DNA of 6,584 nucleotides from Verrucomicrobiales bacterium. Lineage in GTDB: Bacteria > Verrucomicrobiota > Verrucomicrobiia > Verrucomicrobiales > V1-33. The translations under genes and the position numbers were made by a program. The notes below the pieces were generated by a model. The model saw only the letters and a list, made by a program, of their open reading frames with translations, made no database searches and was not told the origin of the DNA. The stretch lies in contig JALRGF010000100.1 in NCBI GenBank assembly GCA_023253495.1, forward strand, positions 1-6,584, read 5' to 3'. Shown here piece by piece: positions 1 through 5,938 of this stretch. Position 1 is the first letter of the stretch, and each line of letters begins with the position of its first letter.

Positions 1-210
1 CGCGGCCATCAACTCCAAGCCCCCGCCGGATGCGGCGGCAGGAAGATCCGTGTCTCAAGAGAGCCGCGAGGCCCTCGGGAAGGCTTGCTCTTGCGGCTTG
101 GGCGCCCCCAAATGGGGCAAATGGCATCGTCAGGGCTGGGCAAGAGATCCATCCGCCCTCTTCCGCACGGAAATGTGTCCGCCCGCTGCTCACTGGGGCT
201 GATTTTCTTG
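1..210. other. No supported gene at the left edge
   Basis: All frames here are short and unconvincing. A minus-strand peptide piece, DDAICPIWG (near 130), has the look of a conserved small-protein N-terminus. It runs into unremarkable sequence after a run of five G's, and I cannot support it as a gene. The interval 299-380, between the repeats and the small remnant, also holds nothing recognisable. Confidence 0.3.
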
Positions 211-298
211 CTGCAGGACAGGTGCACTGTCAGCGTTTTCTATCTGCAGGACAGGTGCACTGTCAGCGTTCCTGCTGGACAGGTACACTGACGGCATT
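211..298. repeat. Three direct repeats of 27 bases with a palindromic core
   Basis: Two identical 27-base copies lie at 211-237 and 244-270. A third at 272-298 matches at 22 of 27 positions. The first two are spaced by 33 bases and the unit includes a shared TTTTCT tail, since the same tail precedes copy one at 203-208. Each perfect copy contains GACAGGTGCACTGTC, an odd palindrome with 5-base arms GACAG/CTGTC. Short palindromic units in tandem are typical of protein-binding sites such as replication iterons or transposase sites at element ends. A broken Rep-like gene lies about 700 bases away, which makes either reading plausible. No inverted copy was seen elsewhere in the window, so element ends cannot be placed. 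Confidence 0.85.
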
Positions 299-380
299 CG
301 CCGGCGGCGGCGCGGCGGAGTTGTGGTCGTGCTGGTCGGTGCTGGGCAGAAAAAACGGTTTCCTGCCCGTTGGTGGGCTC

Positions 381-828
381 TCAGGCGGGCATCGCCCCGA
401 CCGCCGGCCGTGCCGGGCGTTCGAGGTAGTCCGGTGCCGGGTCAATCTTCACGCCGGTCACGTCGTACACTCGTTCATGCCATGGGCGGTCATCCTTGGC
501 TGATTGACCGCTACGGTGAGCTTAGGCGGCTCGCCATCGTTCGCCGGGCGGCCGGTCGTCCCCGTCATGTCCACCCCCATCGGCCGGGCGCGCCGGTCGC
601 AGATGTCGAGCACCAGCCTCAGAAAAGAAAGGTCCCCGGCCGGCTGCGTCTCCCGCACGGTGGTGGTCCGGGCTCTCCCCTCCCCTTCCCGGGGGCGGTG
701 TCCGTCTGGCGGATGATGGGACCGCGGGATTTTTCCCACGCTTCCCACGCTTCGCGCTCCATGGCGTCGAGCGCGGTTAGGGTGCGGGCTTTCGTCTCCT
801 GATAGATGGGGTGGCGCTCTGCTTCCAT
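381..828 (-). pseudogene. Frameshifted remnant of a small uncharacterised protein
   Basis: Protein-like sequence continues across three minus-strand frames. Piece one, from ATG 826-828 to about 718, contains the helical MEREAWEAWEKSRGP. Piece two, about 667 to 503, contains VRETQPAGDLSFLRLV and DICDRRARPMGVD. Piece three, about 500 to the TGA at 381-383, contains VYDVTGVKIDPAPDYL. Each step fits the net loss of one base. The first occurs in a G-run-rich tract near 670-700 and the second near 500. Joined, they give about 149 residues. The order of a Trp- and Glu-rich helix followed by a 'GD..FL..(L)D...RR..(L)G(V/L)D' segment resembles small phage-associated, terminase-small-subunit-like proteins as I remember them. 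No helix-turn-helix is visible in front, so function stays unknown. The G-run shift could be a sequencing error; two shifts favour real decay. Confidence 0.6.
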
Positions 829-965
829 CAGGCTTGCGCCCCGCGTGCGTCCAAGTGCACCCGGGACGGGGAAAGCGAATAGTGACGTTGGGGCGGAGTG
901 TATTGGAAAGCGCAAATACCCTGCCACGGAATGGCTGGTAGCAGAACAGGCGCCAATAATTTCAT
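828..965 (-). other. Possible small ORF or 5' end of the broken downstream gene
   Basis: A 45-codon frame starts at ATG 963-965 on the minus strand, preceded by a purine-rich AAAGGA four bases before the ATG. This is the only good ribosome-binding-site-like sequence in the window. It sits in an AT-rich island (about 945-1010) that contrasts with the GC-rich surroundings. The frame stops at 828, exactly where the 381-828 remnant begins. One lost base would connect it to that remnant in the same direction of frame drift. The peptide begins MKLLAPVLLPAIPWQG and matches nothing I recognise. It may be the original start of the broken gene or chance. Confidence 0.2.
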
Positions 966-1023
966 CTGATCCTTTCTCTTTCCTCGGCAACAACAATTCA
1001 AAAACCCGGTATCGACTTTCCGT

Positions 1024-1785
1024 TTATGGGAGCCGGCCTGGGGCGGGGGCGCCCTCGCCAGCGGATCCCAGGTATCGGGCCGCCGGCGGGGTGGCGTCCG
1101 ACTTCCCGGTCTCCGGCTCGCGGAGGATGTATTCGAGGAGGCGGTCGCCATCGGCGATAATGTGGCGCGTCGGGTGATTCTGCCCCCGGAGGCGGCGGCG
1201 GGGCCGGCCGGCCGGCGCTGCCGCGCGTTCAAGTTTCAGCATCAGTCGGCGGACCTTCACCAATTCTGGGGCGGTCAGATCGAGGCGGACCGCGGGCGCC
1301 AGCGGAAGGAGTCCGGCGCGGAACGTCCCCCGGCTGCGCCCCGTGTGCGGCGAGGTGCTGGGGTCCGGTTTGCTTAAGTAGGACATGAAGCGGCGCGGCT
1401 TTCGGATGTGCGCCGTGGACGTGCCGGCTTTTGGGTGGTTGGGGTTGTCCCCGCCGACAACCTCACTCCATGCTCGCGCGACCCATGTGCGGAGGCTGGC
1501 CAGCGGTTCGCCGTGCCGGCCAAAAATCAGGATGAGCGTCATTGTCTGAGCCTGCATTCCCATGTTGGGGCTTCGCCCTTCCCGGGCCGCCCCGGCCGCC
1601 CCGGCGGAAATCTCTTTGAGGTCGCTGAGGGCCCCGTCTTCCTTCCCCGGTCCCGGTGGTGGTAACCACGTTTCCGGCCGGCCACCCGGAATCGAGCGCC
1701 TTGCGAAGCGAATGACCGGCAGAAAGTCGAAGAAGTGAATCGCGTCCGCCTGACGGTGCCGGGTTCGCCCGCCTGCTGGACGTCA
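1024..1785 (-). pseudogene. Remnant of a rolling-circle replication (Rep/HUH-like) protein
   Basis: The frame is open from just after a TGA at 1783-1785 to a TAA at 1024-1026. The first recognisable part starts near Met codon 1561-1563. From there FGRHGEPLASLRTWVARAW, GGDNPNHPKAGTSTAHI, PRRFMSYLSK, a 'GLLPLAPAVRLDLT' stretch, VKVRRLMLKLE and a terminal 'DGDRLLEYILRE' follow in the order I associate with rolling-circle replication-associated proteins. Those proteins nick DNA through an HUH metal site and a catalytic Tyr. Here the segment that should carry His-x-His reads QTMTLILIFG, with no histidine pair. The Tyr-rich SYLSKY..K motif is cut short to SYLSKPDP. The N-terminal half is not recognisable. 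It is therefore probably dead. Family assignment is from remembered motifs only; an orphan relative is possible. Confidence 0.5.
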
Positions 1786-1957
1786 TGAGCACGGCGACCA
1801 TGTTCACCGCTTGGCGCACCCTGAGGACGCGGAATGGCTTTCTGCGGGATGACGGCACACCGAGATCCACGGCACCCACGTCACCAACATCGGAGGTCCT
1901 TTGCCCGGCAAAAACCCCGCCCTTGTCCAGCAAAGGGGTGCCGCACTTCACCGAAAT
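1786..1957. other. Non-coding or decayed sequence between the Rep remnant and the ahcY control region
   Basis: No frame in this stretch shows recognisable protein motifs on either strand. The open frames that cross it also read out of frame through the ahcY start, which marks them as chance. A near-palindrome, TTTGCC (1900-1905), one base, GGCAAA (1907-1912), is the only structure noticed. The missing N-terminal half of the Rep-like gene would be expected here, but I cannot see it. Confidence 0.35.
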
Positions 1958-1973
1958 GCCCTGCCGGCAGGGC
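1958..1973. repeat. Perfect 16-bp palindrome upstream of the ahcY promoter
   Basis: GCCCTGCCGGCAGGGC reads the same on both strands and ends 13 bases before the candidate -35 box of ahcY. As DNA it could be a dimeric regulator site. As RNA it can form a 6-bp stem with a CCGG loop. No T-run follows on either strand, so an intrinsic terminator is not supported. In GC-rich DNA a 16-bp perfect palindrome can arise by chance. Confidence 0.5.
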
Positions 1974-1979
1974 GGAAAC

Positions 1980-2017
1980 TCCTGCGTTGACATTGCAGGA
2001 TCCAAAGGGAACATATC
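1980..2017 (+). promoter_or_regulatory. Candidate sigma-70-type promoter of ahcY
   Basis: A perfect -35 consensus TTGACA lies at 1987-1992. It is centred in an inverted repeat, TCCTGC (1980-1985) and GCAGGA (1995-2000). With 18-19 bases of spacing the -10 falls on ACATAT or CATATC (2011-2017), a poor match to TATAAT. That would put the transcription start near 2023-2026 and leave a leader of about 90 bases before the ahcY ATG. The -10 weakness and its overlap with the palindrome at 2012-2033 suggest a promoter controlled by a DNA-binding protein. Confidence 0.45.
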
Positions 2018-2033
2018 AACGTATCGTGATATG
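2012..2033. promoter_or_regulatory. Candidate SahR-like (ArsR-family) operator of ahcY
   Basis: The 22-base imperfect palindrome has arms CATATCA (2012-2018) and TGATATG (2027-2033). The half sites agree at 8 of 11 positions. A second, overlapping inverted pair, ATCAAC (2015-2020) and GTTGAT (2033-2038), shares the region. I recall the SahR operator in front of methionine-cycle genes of Proteobacteria as close to CATATAAAGAT plus its mirror image. By eye this site matches it at 17 of 22 positions. SahR is described as an ArsR-family repressor responding to S-adenosylhomocysteine, the substrate of AhcY. The position over the expected -10 fits repression. No regulator gene is visible in the window. 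Confidence 0.45.
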
Positions 2034-2114
2034 TTGATGCGTGGGTCGTGATCCGGGCACCGCCTGACCGATCCCCGCCTCTCCCTGAACTGACCACCCC
2101 ACACCCCACTGATT

Positions 2115-3548
2115 ATGTCCGCCACCACCGAACCCTTGATTGCGAACCTGCCCTTCAAAGTTGCTGATCTGAGCCTTGCTGACTGGGGTCGCAAGGAGAT
2201 CCGGATTGCCGAGCACGAGATGCCCGGGCTGATGTCGGTGCGGAAAAAATACGCGGCGGAGAAGCCGCTGGCCGGGGTGCGGGTGACCGGCTCGCTGCAC
2301 ATGACCATTCAGACGGCCGTGTTGATTGAAACCCTGGTTGATCTGGGGGCCTCGGTGCGCTGGGCGACGTGCAATATTTTTTCGACGCAGGACCATGCGG
2401 CGGCGGCGATTGCGGCGGCCGGGGTGCCGGTCTTTGCGTGGAAGGGCGAGACGCTGGAGGACTACTGGTGGGCGACGCTGCAGGCGATGACCCACGACGG
2501 CGGACTCGGGCCGCAGCTGGTGGTCGATGACGGCGGCGACGTGACGCTTTTCCTCCACAAGGGATACGAGTTGGAGAACGGTTCGGACTGGGTGAACACG
2601 CCATCGGGGAATCATGAGGAGCAGGTCATCAAGGATCTGTTGAAACGGGTGCACGCTGAAGATCCGCTCTTCTTCAGCAAGATGGTCAAGGAATGGCGCG
2701 GGGTCTCGGAGGAGACGACCACCGGGGTGCACCGCCTTTACCAGATGAAGGAGGCCGGCAAACTGCTCGTCCCGGCCATCAATGTGAATGACTCGGTGAC
2801 GAAGTCGAAATTCGACAATCTTTACGGCTGCCGCGAGTCGCTGGCTGACGGACTGAAGCGGGCGACCGACGTCATGCTCGCCGGCAAGGTGGCTGTCGTC
2901 TGCGGGTATGGTGATGTTGGCAAAGGATCGGCATTTTCGCTGCGGGCTTACGGCTGCCGGGTGGTGGTGACCGAGATCGACCCGATCACCGCGCTGCAGG
3001 CCGCCATGGAAGGATTTGAGGTGACCACCGTCGAAGAAACCCTCGGCCGCGGAGACATCTATGTGACCACTACCGGCAACAAGGATGTTATCACGCTCGA
3101 ACACATGCTCGCCATGAAGGACCAGGCGATTGTCTGCAACATCGGGCACTTCGACAACGAGATCCAGGTCGACCGCCTCAACAATCATCCCGGTGCCAAG
3201 CGCGACACCATCAAACCGCAGTACGACGCCTACCAGCTCCCGAACGGCCGGACCATCTACATGCTGGCCGAAGGCCGCCTGGTCAACCTCGGCTGCGCCA
3301 CCGGTCACCCGTCATTCGTCATGTCCAACAGCTTCACCAACCAGACGCTGGCGCAGATCGACCTCTGGAAAAACAAGGACAAATACCAGGCGGATGTCTA
3401 TCGTCTGCCCAAACACCTCGACGAAGAAGTTGCCCGGCTTCACCTCGAAAAAATCGGCGTCAAACTCACCGTGCTCACCGATTCGCAGGCGGCCTACCTC
3501 GGCATTCCCAAGGAGGGGCCGTACAAGCCGGAACACTATCGCTATTGA
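2115..3548 (+). CDS. ahcY: Adenosylhomocysteinase (S-adenosyl-L-homocysteine hydrolase)
   Basis: This cytosolic NAD-dependent enzyme splits S-adenosylhomocysteine into adenosine and homocysteine, relieving product inhibition of methyltransferases. The 477 residues match full-length bacterial members. Visible landmarks are GSLHMT with the substrate-site His62, signature CNIFSTQDHAAAAI (86-99), DDGGD (138-142), SEETTTGVH (198-206), NVNDSVTKSKFDN (223-235) with the Lys and Asp of the active site, and NLYGCRES. The Rossmann Gly-rich loop is GYGDVGKG (264-271). NIGHFDNEI follows at 342-350, and the chain ends in the conserved KPEHYRY. The extra segment of about 40 residues near 150-193 is typical of many bacterial forms and absent from the human enzyme. 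The ATG at 2115 gives the expected N-terminus; no Shine-Dalgarno precedes it. It is transcribed alone, behind a likely regulated promoter, and faces recN. Confidence 0.97.
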   Translation: MSATTEPLIANLPFKVADLSLADWGRKEIRIAEHEMPGLMSVRKKYAAEKPLAGVRVTGSLHMTIQTAVLIETLVDLGASVRWATCNIFSTQDHAAAAIAAAGVPVFAWKGETLEDYWWATLQAMTHDGGLGPQLVVDDGGDVTLFLHKGYELENGSDWVNTPSGNHEEQVIKDLLKRVHAEDPLFFSKMVKEWRGVSEETTTGVHRLYQMKEAGKLLVPAINVNDSVTKSKFDNLYGCRESLADGLKRATDVMLAGKVAVVCGYGDVGKGSAFSLRAYGCRVVVTEIDPITALQAAMEGFEVTTVEETLGRGDIYVTTTGNKDVITLEHMLAMKDQAIVCNIGHFDNEIQVDRLNNHPGAKRDTIKPQYDAYQLPNGRTIYMLAEGRLVNLGCATGHPSFVMSNSFTNQTLAQIDLWKNKDKYQADVYRLPKHLDEEVARLHLEKIGVKLTVLTDSQAAYLGIPKEGPYKPEHYRY

Positions 3549-3563
3549 TCGGCGGCAGCGGTA

Positions 3564-3592
3564 CCGGAGCGTCGCCTGACACGGCGCTCCGG
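3564..3592 (+). terminator. Hairpin after ahcY, candidate terminator
   Basis: CCGGAGCG (3564-3571) pairs with CGCTCCGG (3585-3592). A T-G wobble and two further pairs extend the stem to 11 pairs around the 7-base loop CCTGACA (3575-3581). It begins 15 bases after the ahcY stop. No T-run follows, so it may be a U-less terminator or an mRNA 3'-end stabiliser. It is symmetric enough to form in the opposite transcript as well, and could serve convergent recN. Confidence 0.45.
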
Positions 3593-3644
3593 CTGGTGAC
3601 CGGGGCCACGGGGAAAGATCCCGATTGGGGTGCGCCTTGAGTTC

Positions 3645-3659
3645 GTCCGCTTGGCGGAC
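3645..3659 (-). terminator. Small hairpin after recN, weak terminator candidate
   Basis: GTCCGC (3645-3650) and GCGGAC (3654-3659) form a 6-bp stem with a 3-base loop, 21 bases beyond the recN stop on the minus strand. No T-run follows in that direction. With the larger hairpin at 3564-3592, it makes the 132-base gap between convergent ahcY and recN a likely two-way termination zone. Confidence 0.25.
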
Positions 3660-3680
3660 CGGAGCCGGTGGCACCGCCGG

Positions 3681-5339
3681 TTATTTGGCTTTCAGAAGCG
3701 TGCGCGCGTGTTCGAGCGCCGATTTTTCTTTGCCGCCGAGCATGCGGGCGATTTCGAGCACGCGGGCCTCGCCGGTGATCCGGCGGAGGGTTGAGGTTGT
3801 CCGTCCGCCTTCGAATTCCTTGGTCACTTCGTAATGGGCGGCGGCCAGCGCGGCCACTTGGGGCATGTGGGTGATGGCGACCACCTGATGAGACGCGCCG
3901 AGGTGCGCCATTTTGCGCCCGACGCTGGTGGCGATTTCGCCGCCGACATTGGCGTCGATTTCGTCGAAAACGAGCAGCGGGATGGCGTCCTGACGCGCGA
4001 GGGCGCTTTTGATCGCCAGCATGACCCGGGACATCTCCCCGCTGGAGGCGACAAGCCGCAGCGGACGCGGCGGTTCTCCGGGGTTGGGGGCGAAGAGAAA
4101 ATCCACTTCCTCGGTCCCCTGGGGCCCCGGTTCGGGCAACGGATCGAGGCGGATCTCGAAGAGCGCGCGCTTGAACCCGAGGTCCAGCAGATGACCGGCA
4201 ATCTCCTTCGCCAGTTTCGGTCCTGCTTTCTCCCGCGCCTTCCGCAGGGCGGCGGACGTTTTGTCGACCGCCTCCCGGCATGCCTGTTCACGCGCCTGGA
4301 GCGCGCCCAGCGCCTCGCCGCGGTTCTCGATGCGGGAGAGCTTCAGGCGGCATTTTTCCAGATGAGCGAGCACCGCCTCCACGCTGCCGCCGTATTTCCG
4401 CTTCAGGCTTTCCAACAGGTTGATGCGTTCCTCCAGCGCCGCCAGCGCTGCCGGGTCCAATTCAATTTCCTCGTTGTAGTCGCGGAGGGTGCTCTCGAGT
4501 TCCTCCAGTTCGACGAGAGCGGCCTCAGCGCCCTTCAGCGACGCCCCCAAGTCCGGATCCATTCGCTCCAGATCGCGGAGCCCGCGTTGCAACTGCCGCA
4601 GGTGCGCCAGCACCGAATCATCGTCGTCGGCCAGCTTCTGCAAGGCCGCGCCGGCCAGTTCGGCGAGCCGAGACCCGTTGGCCGCGGTCTTATAGCGCCT
4701 GACCAGATCCTCCTCCTCGTCAGCCCGCAGGCGCGCCGCCTCCATCTCCGCGACCTGGTGCCGGAGGAGGTCGAGCTCGGCATCGGTGGCCCGCTCGGCA
4801 CTCGCCAGCTCCTCCAGCTCCCGGCAGCTCGCGCGCCACGCCCCATAAGCCTCGTGGTGTGCCGCCAGGGCCTCCGCGGCCCCGGCATAGGCATCGACCA
4901 TCGCCCGCTGACGGTCCCGCGACAGGAGCGACTGATGATCGTGCGGCCCGTGCAGGTCGACGAGGTGCCGACCGATTTCCTTCAGGCTGGCGAGGGTGGC
5001 TGCGCTGTTGTTGATGAACTGGCGGTTCTGGCCGCCCGACGTCATCACCCGTTTGACCAGCAGCGTGTCTCCCTCGCATGGTTCCAGGCCGGCTTCGGCC
5101 AGCCGGGTGTTCACCTCGTCAGGTTGCGCCAGATGAAATACCGCTTCGACCGTGCAGCTGTCTTCGCCGGTCCGGATCATCGAACGATCCGCCCGCTCGC
5201 CCAGGACCAGTTTCAACGCGCCGACGATCATCGATTTGCCCGCGCCGGTTTCACCCGTCACCCCGACCAGCCCGGGACCCACTTCCCAGGTCAGATCCTC
5301 CACCAAAGCCAGATTCCTGATGCGCAACGAGATCAGCAT
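3681..5339 (-). CDS. recN: DNA repair protein RecN (SMC-like ATPase)
   Basis: RecN is a cytosolic ATPase of the SMC/Rad50 group that acts early in recombinational repair of double-strand breaks. The 552 residues equal the usual length (about 553 in E. coli). The ATPase head begins MLISLRIRNLALVEDL, with Walker A GETGAGKS at 29-36 and the Q-loop-side LHGPHDHQ at 129-136. A central coiled coil rich in Glu, Leu, Arg and Ala spans roughly 155-375. The C-terminal head carries the ABC signature ASSGEMSR (431-438), Walker B LLVFDE (455-460) and the switch His in ITHMPQVA (489-496). The signature differs from the usual SGGELSR at two places. An in-frame ATG 24 codons upstream (5409-5411) would add an Arg-rich leader with no family counterpart, so 5339 is chosen. 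It is divergent from dtd, with no clear SOS box. Confidence 0.95.
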   Translation of the reverse strand: MLISLRIRNLALVEDLTWEVGPGLVGVTGETGAGKSMIVGALKLVLGERADRSMIRTGEDSCTVEAVFHLAQPDEVNTRLAEAGLEPCEGDTLLVKRVMTSGGQNRQFINNSAATLASLKEIGRHLVDLHGPHDHQSLLSRDRQRAMVDAYAGAAEALAAHHEAYGAWRASCRELEELASAERATDAELDLLRHQVAEMEAARLRADEEEDLVRRYKTAANGSRLAELAGAALQKLADDDDSVLAHLRQLQRGLRDLERMDPDLGASLKGAEAALVELEELESTLRDYNEEIELDPAALAALEERINLLESLKRKYGGSVEAVLAHLEKCRLKLSRIENRGEALGALQAREQACREAVDKTSAALRKAREKAGPKLAKEIAGHLLDLGFKRALFEIRLDPLPEPGPQGTEEVDFLFAPNPGEPPRPLRLVASSGEMSRVMLAIKSALARQDAIPLLVFDEIDANVGGEIATSVGRKMAHLGASHQVVAITHMPQVAALAAAHYEVTKEFEGGRTTSTLRRITGEARVLEIARMLGGKEKSALEHARTLLKAK

Positions 5340-5345
5340 GCGGGC

Positions 5346-5373
5346 AGTATCGCGCCGCCCGCGCACGATGCAA
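5346..5373 (-). promoter_or_regulatory. Possible leaderless promoter of recN
   Basis: On the minus strand TTGCAT (5368-5373) is followed after 16 bases by GATACT (5346-5351), which matches four of six positions of the -10 consensus. GATACT ends only six bases before the recN ATG, so transcription would begin at or next to the start codon. This would explain the missing Shine-Dalgarno. The -35 match is poor and the reading is tentative. Confidence 0.2.
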
Positions 5374-5383
5374 ATCGGGCGGC

Positions 5384-5471
5384 CCCGGGAACCGGTGCGC
5401 CGCTCGGCCATGGGCCCAGGCGGTGCTTCCCAGCGATGACTTGTCCGGCCGCCGATTCCCGGGTACCGGTG
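5384..5471. repeat. 14-base direct repeat pair between recN and dtd
   Basis: CCCGGGAACCGGTG (5384-5397) and CCCGGGTACCGGTG (5458-5471) differ at one position and start 74 bases apart. Both lie in the 137-base gap between divergent recN and dtd, and the second ends five bases before the dtd ATG. Each joins two palindromic hexamers, CCCGGG and ACCGGT. They could be twin regulator sites or chance in GC-rich DNA. Confidence 0.35.
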
Positions 5472-5476
5472 ACCGG

Positions 5477-5929
5477 ATGCGGGTGTTGATTCAGCGTATT
5501 GCGGAGGCCTCGGTGTCGGTGGACGGCGTCGAGGTGGCGCGGATCGACCGCGGGTTGCTGGTGCTGGTGGGTGTGGAGGAGGCGGACACCGCGGAGGACA
5601 GCGCCTGGCTGGCCGGCAAGGTGGCGCGGATGCGCTTGTTTGCGGACGAGGCCGGCGCGATGAACCGGTGCCTCGCGGAGGTGGCGGGGGAGGTTCTGGT
5701 GGTGAGCCAGTTCACTCTGCATGCGAGCACGCGCAAAGGAAACCGCCCGAGTTTCATCCGGGCCGCACGCCCGGAACACGCGATTCCCTTGTACGAGCAG
5801 CTGGTGGCGGACCTGGAAAAAGAAACCGGGCGGCCGGTGGCGACCGGACGCTTCGGGGCGGACATGCGAGTTGCGCTCGTCAATGACGGACCAGTGACGA
5901 TCTGGATCGACTCGAAGGCGCGGGAATAG
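5477..5929 (+). CDS. dtd: D-aminoacyl-tRNA deacylase
   Basis: DTD is a small cytosolic homodimer that hydrolyses D-amino acids, and glycine on tRNA-Ala, from mischarged tRNAs, so it proofreads chirality. The 150 residues fit the family (145-150). MRVLIQRIAEASVSVDG is the standard N-terminus. Conserved SQFTLHA (77-83) and RPSF (90-93) follow, then GRFGADMRV (124-132) and the Gly-cisPro motif in NDGPVTIWID (136-145). That Gly-Pro pair of one subunit reaches into the active site of the other and screens for chirality. An in-frame ATG 18 codons upstream (5423) would add residues with no counterpart, so 5477 is chosen. Only a weak GGTGA precedes it. The stop lies 9 bases from that of convergent mqo. 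Confidence 0.95.
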   Translation: MRVLIQRIAEASVSVDGVEVARIDRGLLVLVGVEEADTAEDSAWLAGKVARMRLFADEAGAMNRCLAEVAGEVLVVSQFTLHASTRKGNRPSFIRAARPEHAIPLYEQLVADLEKETGRPVATGRFGADMRVALVNDGPVTIWIDSKARE

Positions 5930-5938
5930 CCGGAGGCT

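Noticed and set aside
113..152. Minus-strand DDAICPIWG peptide as a third broken gene
   Set aside because: It has a familiar look, but nothing convincing continues in any frame beyond a few residues.
203..298. CRISPR array
   Set aside because: Only three units with 6-base and 1-base gaps, no spacer-sized unique sequence and no cas genes.
2023..2114. SAH riboswitch before ahcY
   Set aside because: The conserved SAH riboswitch core, as I know it (a GAGGAGCGCUGC-like stretch with its pairing partner), is absent from the leader.
1463..2308. 281-codon minus-strand frame crossing the ahcY promoter and start
   Set aside because: It covers the ahcY 5' end and the Rep remnant in a different frame, and no part shows conserved protein character.
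2016..3308. 430-codon minus-strand frame opposite ahcY
   Set aside because: Shadow of ahcY, rich in His and Arg from complementary codons, with no domain.
5409..5411. Upstream ATG as the recN start
   Set aside because: It would add an Arg-rich 24-residue leader before the canonical MLISLRIRNLAL start.
3834..5489. 551-codon open frame on the plus strand opposite recN
   Set aside because: It is the antisense shadow of recN in GC-rich DNA. recN has all family motifs at full length; the plus-strand peptide has none.
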